Source of the DNA: an uncultured Cocleimonas sp.
GTDB lineage: Bacteria; Pseudomonadota; Gammaproteobacteria; Thiotrichales; Thiotrichaceae
Reading direction: 5' to 3'
Length of the DNA stretch: 64,000 nt
Assembly (NCBI RefSeq): GCF_947495625.1
Contig: NZ_CANLZW010000019.1
Coordinates: 22,160 to 86,159, forward strand
Position 1 is the first letter of the stretch. Every line of letters begins with the position of its first letter. The notes under the pieces are model-generated. The model made no database searches. It was not told where the DNA came from and saw only the letters and a list, made by a program, of their open reading frames with translations. Below, in pieces: positions 10,633-20,277 of this stretch. A program made the position numbers and the translations under genes.

Positions 10633-13095
10633 TCAACGAAATAAAGAAACCGGTACCACTGACAATAAACCTCTGACATTTAAATAACCGGCAATACTCA
10701 CAAGTGTTGCTCCTAAAGCTGTCCCGATAAAGATTAATCCCAGATTGATCTGTGGAGTCAATTCGAATAGCTGGTAAGCTGCTGCATTCCCTGCAATCAA
10801 TGCTAAAACTGCGGCTAAAAATCCTGCTAAACCACCAATCATGGCAAACTCTAGTATCAGGTTACGACGCAAATAGGCTCTATTAGCACCGAGCGTTTTT
10901 AGAATTGCGAGCTCTTTTCTGCGCAATGCTTTTTGTGACTGCAAAGCGGCAAACAGAACCACTACTCCTGCTACTAAGGTAAACAAAAATATCGCCTGTA
11001 CCGCGAAAGCCGCTTTGTTAATTAAGTCTCGCACCTGAGTCAGTATCGCGCTGATATCGATATCAGTCACACTTGGGAATTTCTTTATTAAATTCGGTAA
11101 AACTTCTGTTTTGGTTTTATCCAGATGGATACTGGTGATAAAGGTTTTCGGGTAATTCTCAAAAGCATTAGGTGCTGCCAATACGAAAAAATTGGGCTTC
11201 ATGCTATCCCACTGAACCGTTCGCATACTCGTGATTGTTTCGATTAATCGTTGACCCGCAATGTCAAAAGTCAGCTTATCACCCATCTTCACACCCAGAT
11301 TATCTGCGATTCCCTGTTCCATAGAGAAGCCTGTCTGAGCATCCTTTTCGAACCATTTACCTGCAGTAATGATATTTCCCTCGGGCATATCTTCGCTTGC
11401 CGATAGATTAAACTCACGAATTAACAAACGTTGCGCACGTTCATTTTCAGCGTATTTAGAATCATCAGGGGATATAGGCTTATCATTGACCTCAACTAAT
11501 CGTCCCCGCACCATAGGATATATAGGCGCTTCGGTATTATCTTTAGCGAGTAATTCTTTTAGTGGCTTAACTTCATCTGGCTGGATATTAATCAGGAAAT
11601 GATTAGGTGCGCCTTCAGGAAGACTCGCTTGCCAACGATCGATAAGATCACTACGCAAAGTGGTTAATAGTAATAAACTAAATAAGCCCACACCAAAAAC
11701 TACCACCATCAAAGCCATGCGACGGTTGGCTTTGGGTAGATGCCAGCGCTCACCTATTTTACGAACCAGCTTTAGCATTAATAATGCACACACCCAGAAA
11801 ACAGCCAGTGCGATGATTACCGCAACCAATAGATAAAAGCTCAGCTTGATATCACCTGTTTGCAGCCACATCAAACCCAGTATTGATAGGGTTAAACTAA
11901 AAACAGGCAACAATAGTGGAGCTTTTGAAACAGTACTTGCGCGCTGAAGTATTTGGACAGGCGCTGTTTTCACTAGTTGGAATAGGTGAGGTGCAGAAAA
12001 ACCAATCACTAATACCTGTGAAGTCAGTAATCCCACCCAAACAGGAGTCCATCCCGGACTGGGCAATTCCTGACCGATAAAATCCTGTAAGTAATTCGCC
12101 AAAAAGAACTGGATAAAATATCCAAAGAGAGAACCAACAATCCCTGCGATAAGTGCAACCACCAATAACTGGAATAGGTAATGTTTTGTAATTTGCCAGC
12201 GAGATGCACCCATGGTTTTAAGTACAGCTACCGCAGAGGTTTCATGTCTGGTTAGACTATAACTACTCAAAGCTATTCCAGCGCCCGCTAGAATAACAGC
12301 CAATAACGCCGCCATTTTCAAGAAACGTTGTCCGCGTTGTAAGGCTTGTTGAATGGCCGGCATACCATCTTCTAGTGTTCGAATTCTTTCATTCTGTTTG
12401 AGCTTTGGCTTCAACCAATTACCAAACGATTTGACCTGCTGCTCATTACCCGCGAATAACAAACTGTAGCTAGCTCGACTTGCTCCCGTTAATAATCCAG
12501 TCGCAGGAAGTTGCTCTATAGGCATGATCAAAGTCGGCGCAAACTGAAAAGCATTACTCGCCTGGTCCGGCATCTTCTGGATGATTTTCGCCAGCGTCTT
12601 TTCGGTTTGTCCTAATTGAACAATATCTCCAGCGGTGGTTCCCAGGGAAACGAACAATCTGTTATCCGCAATGATTTCATTATCCGCCAAAGTATCAATG
12701 GAGGTTATATTAATCACCCCCCCACTTTTAGCCATTGTTTCTATTTCACCGTGTAACGGGTATTTATCTGATACTGCTTTAACTTGCGCTAATTGAAACT
12801 TCTCTCCACGAGAAACCATGCTGCTGAAAGTAATGGTACTCGCAGTTCTCAAACCTCTTTGCTCGGCTTCTTTTAGATAGGCTTCATCAATAGGTCGTGT
12901 CGATACGATAACCATATCACCACCCAATAATTGCGTAGCCTGAGCATTCATCACTCGATCAGCTCGATCAGTAAAAAAGCCTACTGAGGTTACGGCAACA
13001 ACTGCAACGAGTAGTGCTAAAAAGAGTAAGCGCGTTTCTGCGAGTCGCCAGAAACGTTTAGTCTGAATTAAAAACTGCTGGATTAAAGATATCAT
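10633..13095 (-). CDS. ybbP: ABC transporter permease, FtsX/MacB-like (YbbP type)
   Basis: An 820-residue inner-membrane protein with an N-terminal membrane segment (about 22-42), a large periplasmic part, membrane groups near 260-400 and 430-490, a second periplasmic part and a C-terminal FtsX domain (about 690-815). E. coli YbbP is of similar size. It follows the ATPase gene by 24 bases on the same strand, and tesA diverges from them, the same triad as in E. coli (ybbP-ybbA-tesA). The transporter's substrate is not settled; lipid or lipoprotein handling is often suggested. Residues near 122-128 (AKSGGVI) are encoded by a copy of the dispersed repeat core (12713-12730). Confidence 0.88.
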   Translation of the reverse strand: MISLIQQFLIQTKRFWRLAETRLLFLALLVAVVAVTSVGFFTDRADRVMNAQATQLLGGDMVIVSTRPIDEAYLKEAEQRGLRTASTITFSSMVSRGEKFQLAQVKAVSDKYPLHGEIETMAKSGGVINITSIDTLADNEIIADNRLFVSLGTTAGDIVQLGQTEKTLAKIIQKMPDQASNAFQFAPTLIMPIEQLPATGLLTGASRASYSLLFAGNEQQVKSFGNWLKPKLKQNERIRTLEDGMPAIQQALQRGQRFLKMAALLAVILAGAGIALSSYSLTRHETSAVAVLKTMGASRWQITKHYLFQLLVVALIAGIVGSLFGYFIQFFLANYLQDFIGQELPSPGWTPVWVGLLTSQVLVIGFSAPHLFQLVKTAPVQILQRASTVSKAPLLLPVFSLTLSILGLMWLQTGDIKLSFYLLVAVIIALAVFWVCALLMLKLVRKIGERWHLPKANRRMALMVVVFGVGLFSLLLLTTLRSDLIDRWQASLPEGAPNHFLINIQPDEVKPLKELLAKDNTEAPIYPMVRGRLVEVNDKPISPDDSKYAENERAQRLLIREFNLSASEDMPEGNIITAGKWFEKDAQTGFSMEQGIADNLGVKMGDKLTFDIAGQRLIETITSMRTVQWDSMKPNFFVLAAPNAFENYPKTFITSIHLDKTKTEVLPNLIKKFPSVTDIDISAILTQVRDLINKAAFAVQAIFLFTLVAGVVVLFAALQSQKALRRKELAILKTLGANRAYLRRNLILEFAMIGGLAGFLAAVLALIAGNAAAYQLFELTPQINLGLIFIGTALGATLVSIAGYLNVRGLLSVVPVSLFR
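12713..12730 (+). repeat. In-gene copy of the repeat core (ABC permease)
   Basis: ATCACCCCCCCACTTTTA on the plus strand, with one T to C change in the core. The gene is on the minus strand, so the copy keeps the plus-strand polarity and not the gene's. Confidence 0.55.
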
Positions 13096-13119
13096 TGTTA
13101 TGCCAATTTTCGTTTACAG

Positions 13120-13815
13120 TTACAGCGCCAGTGCGCCATTAACTAATTTGTAATGCGTTTGGCATTTCTCAGCTAAATCATCATCATGGGTAACCAGCAC
13201 TAGTGTGGTGTTACTTTCTTTTTGCATTGCAAATAACAAGTCGATGATTTCATCACCCGTTTGGCTGTCTAGATTACCTGTTGGCTCATCTGCAAATAAC
13301 ACTAAAGGCTTGGTCACGAAAGCTCTCGCAAGTGCAACTCGCTGCTGCTCTCCACCCGATAACTGTGTTGGTAAATGAGTAAGTCGTTCACCCAAACCGA
13401 CTTGATTCAATGCCTCGCTCGCACGCTGTCTAATTTCAGTGAGTTTTAATCCAGACTGTCTATCTAACTCTAACGGCAACATGACATTTTCAAGTGCGGT
13501 TAAATTATCCATTAGATGAAAGGATTGAAACACAAAGCCGACTTTACTCAGTCGTAACTCTGCACGTTGATCTTCATCGAGCTCGGTTAATTCCTTATTG
13601 AGCAGACTCACTTCACCTTCAGAAGGAACATCCAAACCTGCCAGCAACCCTAAAAGCGTTGTTTTACCCGAGCCCGAAGTGCCCGTAATTGCAACAGATT
13701 CACCCTGCTCTACAACCAAAGAAACGTCATTTAGAATGTGTAATTTTTCACCCGTTGAAACCGGTAAGTTTTTACTTAAATTTTGTGATTCAATTACAAT
13801 AGAATTATTTGGCAT
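13120..13815 (-). CDS. ybbA: ABC transporter ATP-binding protein, LolD/MacB-like (YbbA type)
   Basis: 231 residues with all parts of a type VII (mechanotransmission) ABC ATPase: Walker A GTSGSGKT at 45-52, Q-loop FVFQSFHLM near 95-103, signature LSGGEQ at 152-157 and Walker B VLFADE ending in Asp176 and Glu177, then the switch His in VLVTHD. It pairs with the permease downstream. Divergent from tesA, with about 40 bases between the starts, so the two promoters must overlap. Confidence 0.93.
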   Translation of the reverse strand: MPNNSIVIESQNLSKNLPVSTGEKLHILNDVSLVVEQGESVAITGTSGSGKTTLLGLLAGLDVPSEGEVSLLNKELTELDEDQRAELRLSKVGFVFQSFHLMDNLTALENVMLPLELDRQSGLKLTEIRQRASEALNQVGLGERLTHLPTQLSGGEQQRVALARAFVTKPLVLFADEPTGNLDSQTGDEIIDLLFAMQKESNTTLVLVTHDDDLAEKCQTHYKLVNGALAL

Positions 13816-13854
13816 TTATGTGGTCATATATTAGGAATAATAAGAGTATTAACT

Positions 13855-14499
13855 ATGGGTTTCATATTGAAAGTTTTCAAGCCAGTACAACGTTGTTTTC
13901 TGTTTATAGCGGTAATGCTTTTTAGCAGCGTCTTCAGTAGCACCGTGTTTGCCGATCAAAAAATTCTGATTTGGGGGGATAGCCTCAGCGCGGCTTATGG
14001 GATACCGCTAGAAAAAGGCTGGGTAAATCTGATGCGCACTGAACTCGGAGAGAAGTTCGAGATCATTAATGGCAGCATTAGCGGCGAGACTACTCAAGGC
14101 GGTAGAACGCGTTTACCAAAAGCCTTGGAAGAGCATCAGCCAAATTATATCGTTTTAGAACTGGGAGCGAATGATGGTTTAAGAGGAATTCCTCCCAATA
14201 TAACCAAAATAAATCTGGATAAAATGATACAAGCCGCACAAGCAGCGAATGCAAAAGTGATTTTATTAGGAATGAAAATCCCACCCAATTATGGGGCTGT
14301 TTATTCAGAAAAGTTTGAGGCTGTTTTTACAGATTTGGCTGAGCAATACAAACTTCCGTTTATTCCTTTCTTTCTGGAAGACGTTGCCGAGAACTTTGAT
14401 TACTTACAAGCGGATGAATTACACCCGACGGCTTCGGCGCAACCGATATTGCTAAAAAGAATACTGCCAACTATCAAGAAAGAATTGCCTTCAAGTTGA
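13855..14499 (+). CDS. tesA: Multifunctional acyl-CoA thioesterase I / lysophospholipase L1 (GDSL esterase)
   Basis: A secreted SGNH hydrolase that cleaves thioesters, esters and lysophospholipids in the periplasm. The 214-residue precursor has a signal peptide (1-33, cleavage after VFA). The nucleophile Ser43 lies in WGDSLSAAYG, block II Gly is in SISGETTQGG, Asn106 in GAND, and the catalytic Asp187 and His190 in ADELHP. Divergent from ybbA-ybbP as in enterobacteria and pseudomonads. Confidence 0.95.
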   Translation: MGFILKVFKPVQRCFLFIAVMLFSSVFSSTVFADQKILIWGDSLSAAYGIPLEKGWVNLMRTELGEKFEIINGSISGETTQGGRTRLPKALEEHQPNYIVLELGANDGLRGIPPNITKINLDKMIQAAQAANAKVILLGMKIPPNYGAVYSEKFEAVFTDLAEQYKLPFIPFFLEDVAENFDYLQADELHPTASAQPILLKRILPTIKKELPSS

Positions 14500-14564
14500 A
14501 GTGATTTTTAAGAAACGAAGAAACGTCGTTAAAAGAAATTCGCATAAATCACAGACATAAAAAA

Positions 14565-14590
14565 ACCCACTCAAGTTAACTTGAGTGGGT
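14565..14590 (-). terminator. Rho-independent terminator of the rhodanese gene
   Basis: A perfect 26-base palindrome, ACCCACTCAAGTT and its complement, followed by a T-run only on the minus strand. It lies 18 bases past the stop of the gene at 14608 and could weakly serve convergent tesA. Confidence 0.85.
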
Positions 14591-14607
14591 CTGTACTCTT
14601 CAGGTTT

Positions 14608-15285
14608 TTACTGAGGTGGTACAGTAGTTAAACCTAAAGTTACCCAGGATTGCATACCACCGCGATACCACTTAATTTTATTCGCAGGATAGCCTTTTTT
14701 AACTAATGATCTGATATTGACTGTTGATTGATGACACCATGATCCATTACAGAAAAACACCAGTGTTTTAGCATCGCTAAAGTCTAATTTATCTTCATCA
14801 CCTTTCACGCCAAAACGATCTTTCATTACGTCTGTTGCTGTAGGAGCATCTTCTGACTCTTCCCACGCGCCCTTACCTGCAACACTTAAATCAGTCCAGG
14901 GAATGTTGACAGATCCAGGAATCGTTCCACGTGCTACCCAGTCACTGGTTCTAGAATCGATCACAATCACTGAGTTATCTGTAGAAGCCTGCTTTACATA
15001 GTCCAGCATTTCTAATTCAGCAATCGTCTCAACACCCGGTGCTGCAACGCCAGGTTGAATACAGAATGGAGGACAAGAACGCGACGTTTTTGAGTAAAGC
15101 TTAGGAATCGTATGACCCTTATCCTGATCTCTCTGGATAGTGATTCTATCTCCCATGTGAACAACACCGACTGAATCTAATTTTGGTGAAATTTTCACGT
15201 TCATAGAGTCATCAGCAACTGCTGAAAATGATATTAGAGAAGCCACGAGACCCCCCGCTAAAATTGAAACTGCCTTGTTTTTCAT
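14608..15285 (-). CDS. Secreted rhodanese-like domain protein
   Basis: Rhodaneses transfer sulfane sulfur through an active-site cysteine. The start at 15285 (225 residues) has GAGGTGG 6 bases upstream; the earlier ATG at 15300 overlaps that ribosome-binding site and is unlikely. A signal peptide covers residues 1-24 (cleavage after AVA). The rhodanese domain begins near residue 85 (VIVIDSRTSDWVARGTIPGSVNIP) and has the loop FFCNGSWCHQS, with the first Cys in the catalytic position and a second Cys three residues from the loop end. An N-terminal 60-residue part has two Cys (SCPPFC). Such periplasmic rhodaneses are frequent in sulfur-oxidising bacteria, which is a hint only. Confidence 0.85.
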   Translation of the reverse strand: MKNKAVSILAGGLVASLISFSAVADDSMNVKISPKLDSVGVVHMGDRITIQRDQDKGHTIPKLYSKTSRSCPPFCIQPGVAAPGVETIAELEMLDYVKQASTDNSVIVIDSRTSDWVARGTIPGSVNIPWTDLSVAGKGAWEESEDAPTATDVMKDRFGVKGDEDKLDFSDAKTLVFFCNGSWCHQSTVNIRSLVKKGYPANKIKWYRGGMQSWVTLGLTTVPPQ

Positions 15286-15457
15286 GATGTACCACCTCAT
15301 CTGTTAATTAAAATATTAATGGATGCTAATATACGATAGAGATAGCTTGCAGTAATTGACTAAAATCAACTTAATGTTTTATTTCGAATAAGGGATAAAG
15401 GGGGAGAAAAGTAGGAGAAGAGTATAAAAGTAATATTAGAGTTCAATGAGGGGGTAA

Positions 15458-16375
15458 TTAGAGTGAAAATACTTTTTCCTGGAGGCTCACAGGACAAATA
15501 AACGACAAGCGGACCGCACTCAATTGAAGATCAAGACCTTTAGCACTGTCACTGTTAGCAATATCACTATCTGATAAGTCTGTAAATGTTCCATTGTCTG
15601 ATTGAGATGGCCCATAAAGCCGGTCACCAACCACAGGAAACCCTAAACCTGAGAGATGTTTTCTAATTTGATGCTTCCTACCCGTTTCGATATTAACTTC
15701 TAATAAGGTTTGATTGTTAATCTCATCAAATTTCAAAACGCTAACGTGCGAGACAGCTATTTTTCCATCTAGCTCAGCACCTATAGTGACAGAGCCATTT
15801 TCATCTGTATCAGCAATAACATTAGCATTGGCCGCAGTAAAACAACCTTCGACCAAAACCTGATAAATCTTGGTGATCTGTCTTTGCTCGAACATTCGTC
15901 CGAACTGAGCCGCTACTTTCTTCTTATGGGCGAGAATAATTAAGCCATTCGCAGCACGATCCAGACGGTGCACCACAAAAGCTACGCGCTCAGGCACCAA
16001 GGTCTTCTCCGCCCAACGTTTTATCGTACAATGATCACCCCATTTAGAGCCTTGCGAAAACATGCCAGATGGTTTATTCCAGATGCTGTAATCACCTTCG
16101 TCACTGATTAAAGTAGCGGGTTGTGGTATCTGCTGGAGGATATTTTCATCGTAATAAAAATGCAGGATATTTCCTGTGCTAAGCACTTTTTTTGCTCGGC
16201 GAAGTCTTGAAACGGGTTGATTTTTTTGCTCTAACCACACGCAACCTTGTTGCATCACCGTTTTAATTTTTTGACGAGATAAGCCGGACGCCTCAGCAAG
16301 ATAATCCAGAGCTATTTTGTCGTCGCTAGTAATCTCAATATGAAATTCTTGTTTTTGATTATCGGTGCTGGTCAT
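15458..16375 (-). CDS. RluA-family RNA pseudouridine synthase
   Basis: 305 residues. An S4-like RNA-binding part lies at the N-terminus (LAEASGLSRQKIKTVMQQGCVWLE, about 28-51). The catalytic motif VHRLDRAANGLIILAH carries the nucleophile Asp, and the second family motif is IETGRKHQIRKHLSGLGFPVVGDRLYG. The family modifies rRNA or tRNA uridines; the position modified cannot be told. It has 'AANG' where most members have 'DTSG', a difference also seen in subgroups close to TruC. Single gene; about 170 bases before the next gene. Confidence 0.88.
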   Translation of the reverse strand: MTSTDNQKQEFHIEITSDDKIALDYLAEASGLSRQKIKTVMQQGCVWLEQKNQPVSRLRRAKKVLSTGNILHFYYDENILQQIPQPATLISDEGDYSIWNKPSGMFSQGSKWGDHCTIKRWAEKTLVPERVAFVVHRLDRAANGLIILAHKKKVAAQFGRMFEQRQITKIYQVLVEGCFTAANANVIADTDENGSVTIGAELDGKIAVSHVSVLKFDEINNQTLLEVNIETGRKHQIRKHLSGLGFPVVGDRLYGPSQSDNGTFTDLSDSDIANSDSAKGLDLQLSAVRLSFICPVSLQEKVFSL

Positions 16376-16427
16376 ATGAGATTTTTTATCGTCTGATTAT
16401 ATAGAAGGATATTGATCGGTATCATAG

Positions 16428-16457
16428 TACACCCCCCTACTTTAAGGCGCTTTTTTT
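16428..16457 (+). repeat. CACCCCCCTACTTT repeat, short form
   Basis: Reads GTACACCCCCCTACTTTAAG then GCGCTTTTTTT. It lies between two minus-strand genes, but its T-run is on the plus strand, so it is not a terminator for either. Confidence 0.8.
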
Positions 16458-16473
16458 CAGAATAAATACAGCT

Positions 16474-16785
16474 TTAAAAAGCCTTGATACTCTGACAATT
16501 CCAGCAATCGGTGAATCGTGAACTGTGTTGCTCACCACAATTTTTACAGACCCAATTTTCTTCCGCATTAGTCGGTTGTAGCGCTTGCTCAATAATCTCT
16601 TTCGCCCACGCTTCTTTTAAGGAGTCTTTAACCCAAAGCTCTGGCCAGCACACCAACAATGGGAGTTCTCCTGCCAGAGATGAAAGTCGATCATTTTTCA
16701 TCATGCAGTCAATACCCTCAGCTTCCAGTATGTTTTTTAGATGATGTAAATAAACAACATCTGCCGATGTATGTACTAACTTCAA
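16474..16785 (-). CDS. DUF2007-like protein with C-terminal zinc ribbon
   Basis: 103 residues. The N-terminal part (about 1-70, LVHTSADVVYLHHLKNILEAEGIDCMMKN) matches the DUF2007 'putative signal transducing' pattern, a small PII-like fold. A zinc ribbon follows: CKNCGEQH and CWNC, two CxxC pairs separated by about 12 residues. Many gammaproteobacteria have this combination; no function is established. Cytosolic, no signal peptide. Confidence 0.75.
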   Translation of the reverse strand: MKLVHTSADVVYLHHLKNILEAEGIDCMMKNDRLSSLAGELPLLVCWPELWVKDSLKEAWAKEIIEQALQPTNAEENWVCKNCGEQHSSRFTDCWNCQSIKAF

Positions 16786-17090
16786 ATTCGCAACCCTTTC
16801 GTAGCCATATCGCAGCTGTTCTCAACTTAACTATTATGTACCTAAAATATTTTTTTTGATCTCTCTGCGTATATTTTACCGCAATATTCGCCACATTAAT
16901 AAATGCTTGCCTTGAATCTTACTCATAATATTCAACACCAATTCGTAATAATCAATTTTAATCCCGCATATTAATCTAGCATTCAGACAAATTAACATAT
17001 AGTTTGCATATTAACTGCTTTAATAGAAATATAAGGCTTAGCACCAAAATACTCACTCTCATAAATCTAACGATAAGGAGTCAATAAAGA
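16786..17090. other. Non-coding gap of about 300 bases
   Basis: AT-rich divergent promoter region. The only clear element is the ribosome-binding site AAGGAG at 17074-17079 for the next gene. Confidence 0.4.
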
Positions 17091-17618
17091 ATGGATAGCC
17101 AAAGATATCGCATAGTTGCTATCGGTGATAAGTCACCCAATATGCTATCTGAATTCTGCAATGAGTTATTGGGGTGTAACTGTGAAATTCAAAGCATTTC
17201 ATCGCTTAGGTTAGGGCACAGTTTTGTTGTTGTAGTGATGGTTGAATCGTATATTGATTCGCTGGAGATTGAACGTTGTCTTCTAGCAGTGGTTAACGAT
17301 TATAAACTTAAATTAATCATCGACACCTGCACCCGCAAAACCTTTAAATTTCAAAAGTCTGATGTATTTATGCGCGTTAAAGGGATTAATACCACAGGCA
17401 TTAAAGAGGCCGTTATTTCAAAATTAACTGCCGGCGGATTAGATATCCACGGCTTAGAATCAGATATTTATAGAGAAGATGAAAAGAATATTTTTGTGAT
17501 CAATGTCAAAGGACATGCATCAACAGAAAACTTTGATAATTTAACCAGAGTAGCCGCAGAACTTCAGGAAGAAAATATGGAAGTGGCTATTTCTAACGAA
17601 TGGAAATTATTGATTTAA
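17091..17618 (+). CDS. Tandem ACT-domain protein, GcvR-like regulator
   Basis: 175 residues made of two ACT domains: about 6-80 (YRIVAIGDKSPNMLSEFCNELLGCNCEI) and about 90-172 (VFMRVKGINTTGIKEAVISKLTAGGLDI). The layout and length match GcvR, the glycine-cleavage repressor accessory protein, and related amino-acid sensors. No DNA-binding domain is present, as expected for GcvR. No gcv gene lies nearby, so the regulated pathway is not known. It is followed by a strong terminator. Confidence 0.7.
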   Translation: MDSQRYRIVAIGDKSPNMLSEFCNELLGCNCEIQSISSLRLGHSFVVVVMVESYIDSLEIERCLLAVVNDYKLKLIIDTCTRKTFKFQKSDVFMRVKGINTTGIKEAVISKLTAGGLDIHGLESDIYREDEKNIFVINVKGHASTENFDNLTRVAAELQEENMEVAISNEWKLLI

Positions 17619-17673
17619 ACGATTTACAGCTCCCCTCCCCCGACGTAATGATTTTTGATCATTACATTTAGAA

Positions 17674-17717
17674 TGATAATAACTGGCTAGTTTCCTATAC
17701 TAGCTCAGTTATTATCA
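17674..17717 (+). terminator. Rho-independent terminator
   Basis: TGATAATAACTG and GCTAGT pair with ACTAGC and CAGTTATTATCA (one bulged T), followed by TCTTTTTTTC. It ends the ACT-domain gene and lies before the convergent yceI. Confidence 0.9.
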
Positions 17718-17752
17718 ATCTTTTTTTCTTCAAATGATTAACATCTGAAGGC

Positions 17753-18337
17753 TTATTTTTTAACCTCGCCTTTCGTTCTGACACCTTCAACAGAAAGAAT
17801 CATTTCAACATCCGCAGATTTAGGGCCAAGATCTTTCTTGATACCGAAGTCAGCCATTTTGAATGTAGTACGACCTTCAAATCCGGCACGGTAACCACCC
17901 CATGGATCTTCACCTTCACCGATTTTCTCAATAGCGATATCAACAGGTTTAGTCACACCATGCAGTGTTAAATCACCTTTTAAGGTTTTACCATCAAAGC
18001 TGGTACTGGTAAATGTCGCTTCAGGGAATTTATCCACATTAAGGAAATCATCACTACGGATGTGCTTATCACGTTCTGCGTGGTTAGTATCCACACTTGA
18101 TGTATCAATCTTTACCGATACTTTTGCTTTTTCTGGCTGCTCAGCATCGTAGCTGAAGTTACCATCAAAATCGTTGAAACGGCCATACAACCAGCTGTAA
18201 CCTAAATGCTGTACTCTAAATTGTACAAACTGATGTGCACCTTTTTTATCGAAGGCATAGTCAGCCGCTTGTGCAGATACTGTACCGGCAAGTAAACCCA
18301 GTGCTAAAAATGATGTTGCTATTGTCTTTAATTTCAT
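17753..18337 (-). CDS. yceI: YceI family periplasmic lipid-binding protein
   Basis: 194 residues with signal peptide (1-24, cleavage after AQA). The lipocalin-like YceI barrel is recognisable: [73 protein letters not shown]. Family members bind isoprenoid lipids such as polyprenyl chains. It lies just downstream of a cytochrome b561 gene, a widespread pairing (yceJ-yceI). The 120 bases upstream have three short TGATAAT repeats of no known role. Confidence 0.93.
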   Translation of the reverse strand: MKLKTIATSFLALGLLAGTVSAQAADYAFDKKGAHQFVQFRVQHLGYSWLYGRFNDFDGNFSYDAEQPEKAKVSVKIDTSSVDTNHAERDKHIRSDDFLNVDKFPEATFTSTSFDGKTLKGDLTLHGVTKPVDIAIEKIGEGEDPWGGYRAGFEGRTTFKMADFGIKKDLGPKSADVEMILSVEGVRTKGEVKK

Positions 18338-18457
18338 AATTCCTTCCTTTGTTGATAATTGATAATTGATAATTAATTTTCTACTTCTGTCTCTATTACT
18401 TTTGTAATGCCTGTCAAACTTGTGATTTTTGTATTTCTTTTTTATGTATTCAAATGC

Positions 18458-19012
18458 TCAACTTTTAAGACCTAACATTCTCTTTAACGTTCGATCTTTC
18501 ATAAAGAAATGATGAACCAGTGCTGCTAGTGCATGAATCGCTACCAACACCATGAATCCTAACCCTAAATATTCATGTACTTTGCCCGCTAATTCTCCAC
18601 GGTCTTTATCGTCTGGTAACAAAGCTGGCACTTCGAAAAGTCCAAATATCTCAACGCCTTGGCCATTTGCCGTAGAAATCAGATAGCCACTGACCACCAT
18701 GATAAAGACCATCAGGTAAAAAAAGTAATGTGTTAGTGAAGCCATCATATTCATTACTGTACTTTTAACATCAAGATATGTTGGTTTCGCTTGCAACACA
18801 TTCCACAGCAGGCGCGCGAGCATTAACAAGCCAATAATCACACCGATGCTTTTATGAATATAGGGCGCATCTTTATACCACTTGTCGTAGTAGTCCAGAC
18901 CCACCATCCAGTCACCCACAAAATACATCGCGATGAGTGCCACAGCCATTAGCCAATGCAGGCTGATAGACACCCATCCGAAACTATCTTTGGTATTTGT
19001 TAAACTCGCCAT
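18458..19012 (-). CDS. Cytochrome b561 family protein (YceJ-like)
   Basis: 184 residues with four membrane helices, about 15-35, 52-72, 88-110 and 145-168. Candidate haem ligands are His in SLHWLMA (helix 1), YIHKSIG (helix 2) and VHEYLG / AIHAL (helix 4). These inner-membrane di-haem proteins pass electrons between quinone and periplasmic partners. It sits between a pirin gene (17 bases upstream) and yceI (120 bases downstream), so one transcript is likely. Confidence 0.9.
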   Translation of the reverse strand: MASLTNTKDSFGWVSISLHWLMAVALIAMYFVGDWMVGLDYYDKWYKDAPYIHKSIGVIIGLLMLARLLWNVLQAKPTYLDVKSTVMNMMASLTHYFFYLMVFIMVVSGYLISTANGQGVEIFGLFEVPALLPDDKDRGELAGKVHEYLGLGFMVLVAIHALAALVHHFFMKDRTLKRMLGLKS

Positions 19013-19028
19013 CTGAAGTTCTTATCCT

Positions 19029-19889
19029 TTAAAACCTGTTATTTCTAAAATCGTCAAACGCTTGTCTGACTTCGTCTTGGGTGTTCATCACAAAGGGACC
19101 ACCTCTGGCGACTTTTTCATTCAATGGCAGTGCCGATACAATCAGAAATCGGGCAGTATCAGTTTTCGCTTTAACCAGAACTTGTTCACCAGCGTTTAAA
19201 ATTCCCAGCGTTTTTGCTGACAATATCTGTTGCTGTGTTCCTATTTCAACGTCGCCATCAATCACATAAATGAACGTGTTATCTTGTGCATTTACGGTTT
19301 GCTCAAATGGGTCTGAGGTCGCTAACGACACATCCATAAATAACGGACTGACATAATCATTCTTTACCGGGCCCGTTGTTCCTTTTTCGGTAGTACCCGC
19401 AACAACGCGAATTTCGGTGCCATTATCCCAGCTTTCCAGTGGTACTTCTGATGCTGAAAATTCCTGATAAGCAGGATCTGTCATTTTATTTGCAGCGGGT
19501 AAATTCACCCAAAGCTGAAATCCCTGAAGTAGGCCATTTTCCTGCTCCGGCATTTCTGAATGCATAATACCTTTGCCCGCAGTCATCCACTGCACACCGC
19601 CAGATTCGATAACACCTTCGTTGCCTGCATTATCCTTATGGCGCATCTTACCTTCTAAAAGATAAGTGACCGTTTCAAAACCACGATGCGGGTGCGGTGG
19701 AAAACCACCAATATAGTCGTTTGGCTCATCCGAACCAAAAGCATCCAGCAGTAAGAACGGATCAACCATATTAAGCTCAGCTGTGCCGATGAGTCGAGTC
19801 ATCGACACACCATCACCGTCAGATGTTTTGAATCCAACACTAGAACTTACTAACTCTTTTACAGAATTTTTATTACTCGCAATAGTCAT
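19029..19889 (-). CDS. Pirin family protein
   Basis: 286 residues, a double cupin. The N-terminal cupin has the metal-binding FPPHPHRGFETVTYLLEG (about 61-78) and GIMHSEMPEQENG, with His and Glu ligands. The C-terminal half is FVIYVIDGDVEIG-like. Pirins bind iron; some have quercetinase activity or act as redox regulators. It is the first gene of the pirin-cytochrome b561-yceI group. Confidence 0.92.
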   Translation of the reverse strand: MTIASNKNSVKELVSSSVGFKTSDGDGVSMTRLIGTAELNMVDPFLLLDAFGSDEPNDYIGGFPPHPHRGFETVTYLLEGKMRHKDNAGNEGVIESGGVQWMTAGKGIMHSEMPEQENGLLQGFQLWVNLPAANKMTDPAYQEFSASEVPLESWDNGTEIRVVAGTTEKGTTGPVKNDYVSPLFMDVSLATSDPFEQTVNAQDNTFIYVIDGDVEIGTQQQILSAKTLGILNAGEQVLVKAKTDTARFLIVSALPLNEKVARGGPFVMNTQDEVRQAFDDFRNNRF

Positions 19890-20150
19890 ATTAAAACCCT
19901 CAAAAAATGTTCAGTTCTTAACAAGAAGTATTTCCTGCCAGTTATTGAATAATAGCTAGTCATTAGAAAAGAATAAATATCGAAAAGCGCAACTCATTAT
20001 TCACTTTATTAGAACAATAATTTCACTTCCAGCCACAACTACAACTTTAAAAGAAACAATGAATATCCAGATACTTTTAATAATTCCCAAAATAACTCTA
20101 ACTAAATAACGGCTTTAACTGCCCACCATTTCACCTTATTTCAACAAAAT
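19890..20150. other. Divergent intergenic region
   Basis: Promoter space for the minus-strand pirin operon. AT-rich, no strong element seen before the repeat at 20151. Confidence 0.4.
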
Positions 20151-20181
20151 AAAGTCACCCACCACCTTTTAGGGCTTTTTT
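20151..20181 (+). repeat. Degenerate copy of the CACCCCCCTACTTT repeat
   Basis: AAAGTCACCCACCACCTTTT followed by AGGGCTTTTTT. The ends match the family; the C-run is broken by A. It lies upstream of tpm. Confidence 0.6.
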
Positions 20182-20277
20182 AAGGTTTACAAAACAGCCG
20201 AACAAGGAACAAAATACAAACCATACTGATTACATAAAATAACGAATAATAAACAACTAGAAATTTTGGAGTTTCAA

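Noticed and set aside
18350..18378. Three TGATAAT units upstream of yceI as a regulatory repeat
   Set aside because: Too short and AT-rich to tell from simple slippage; no binding-site symmetry.
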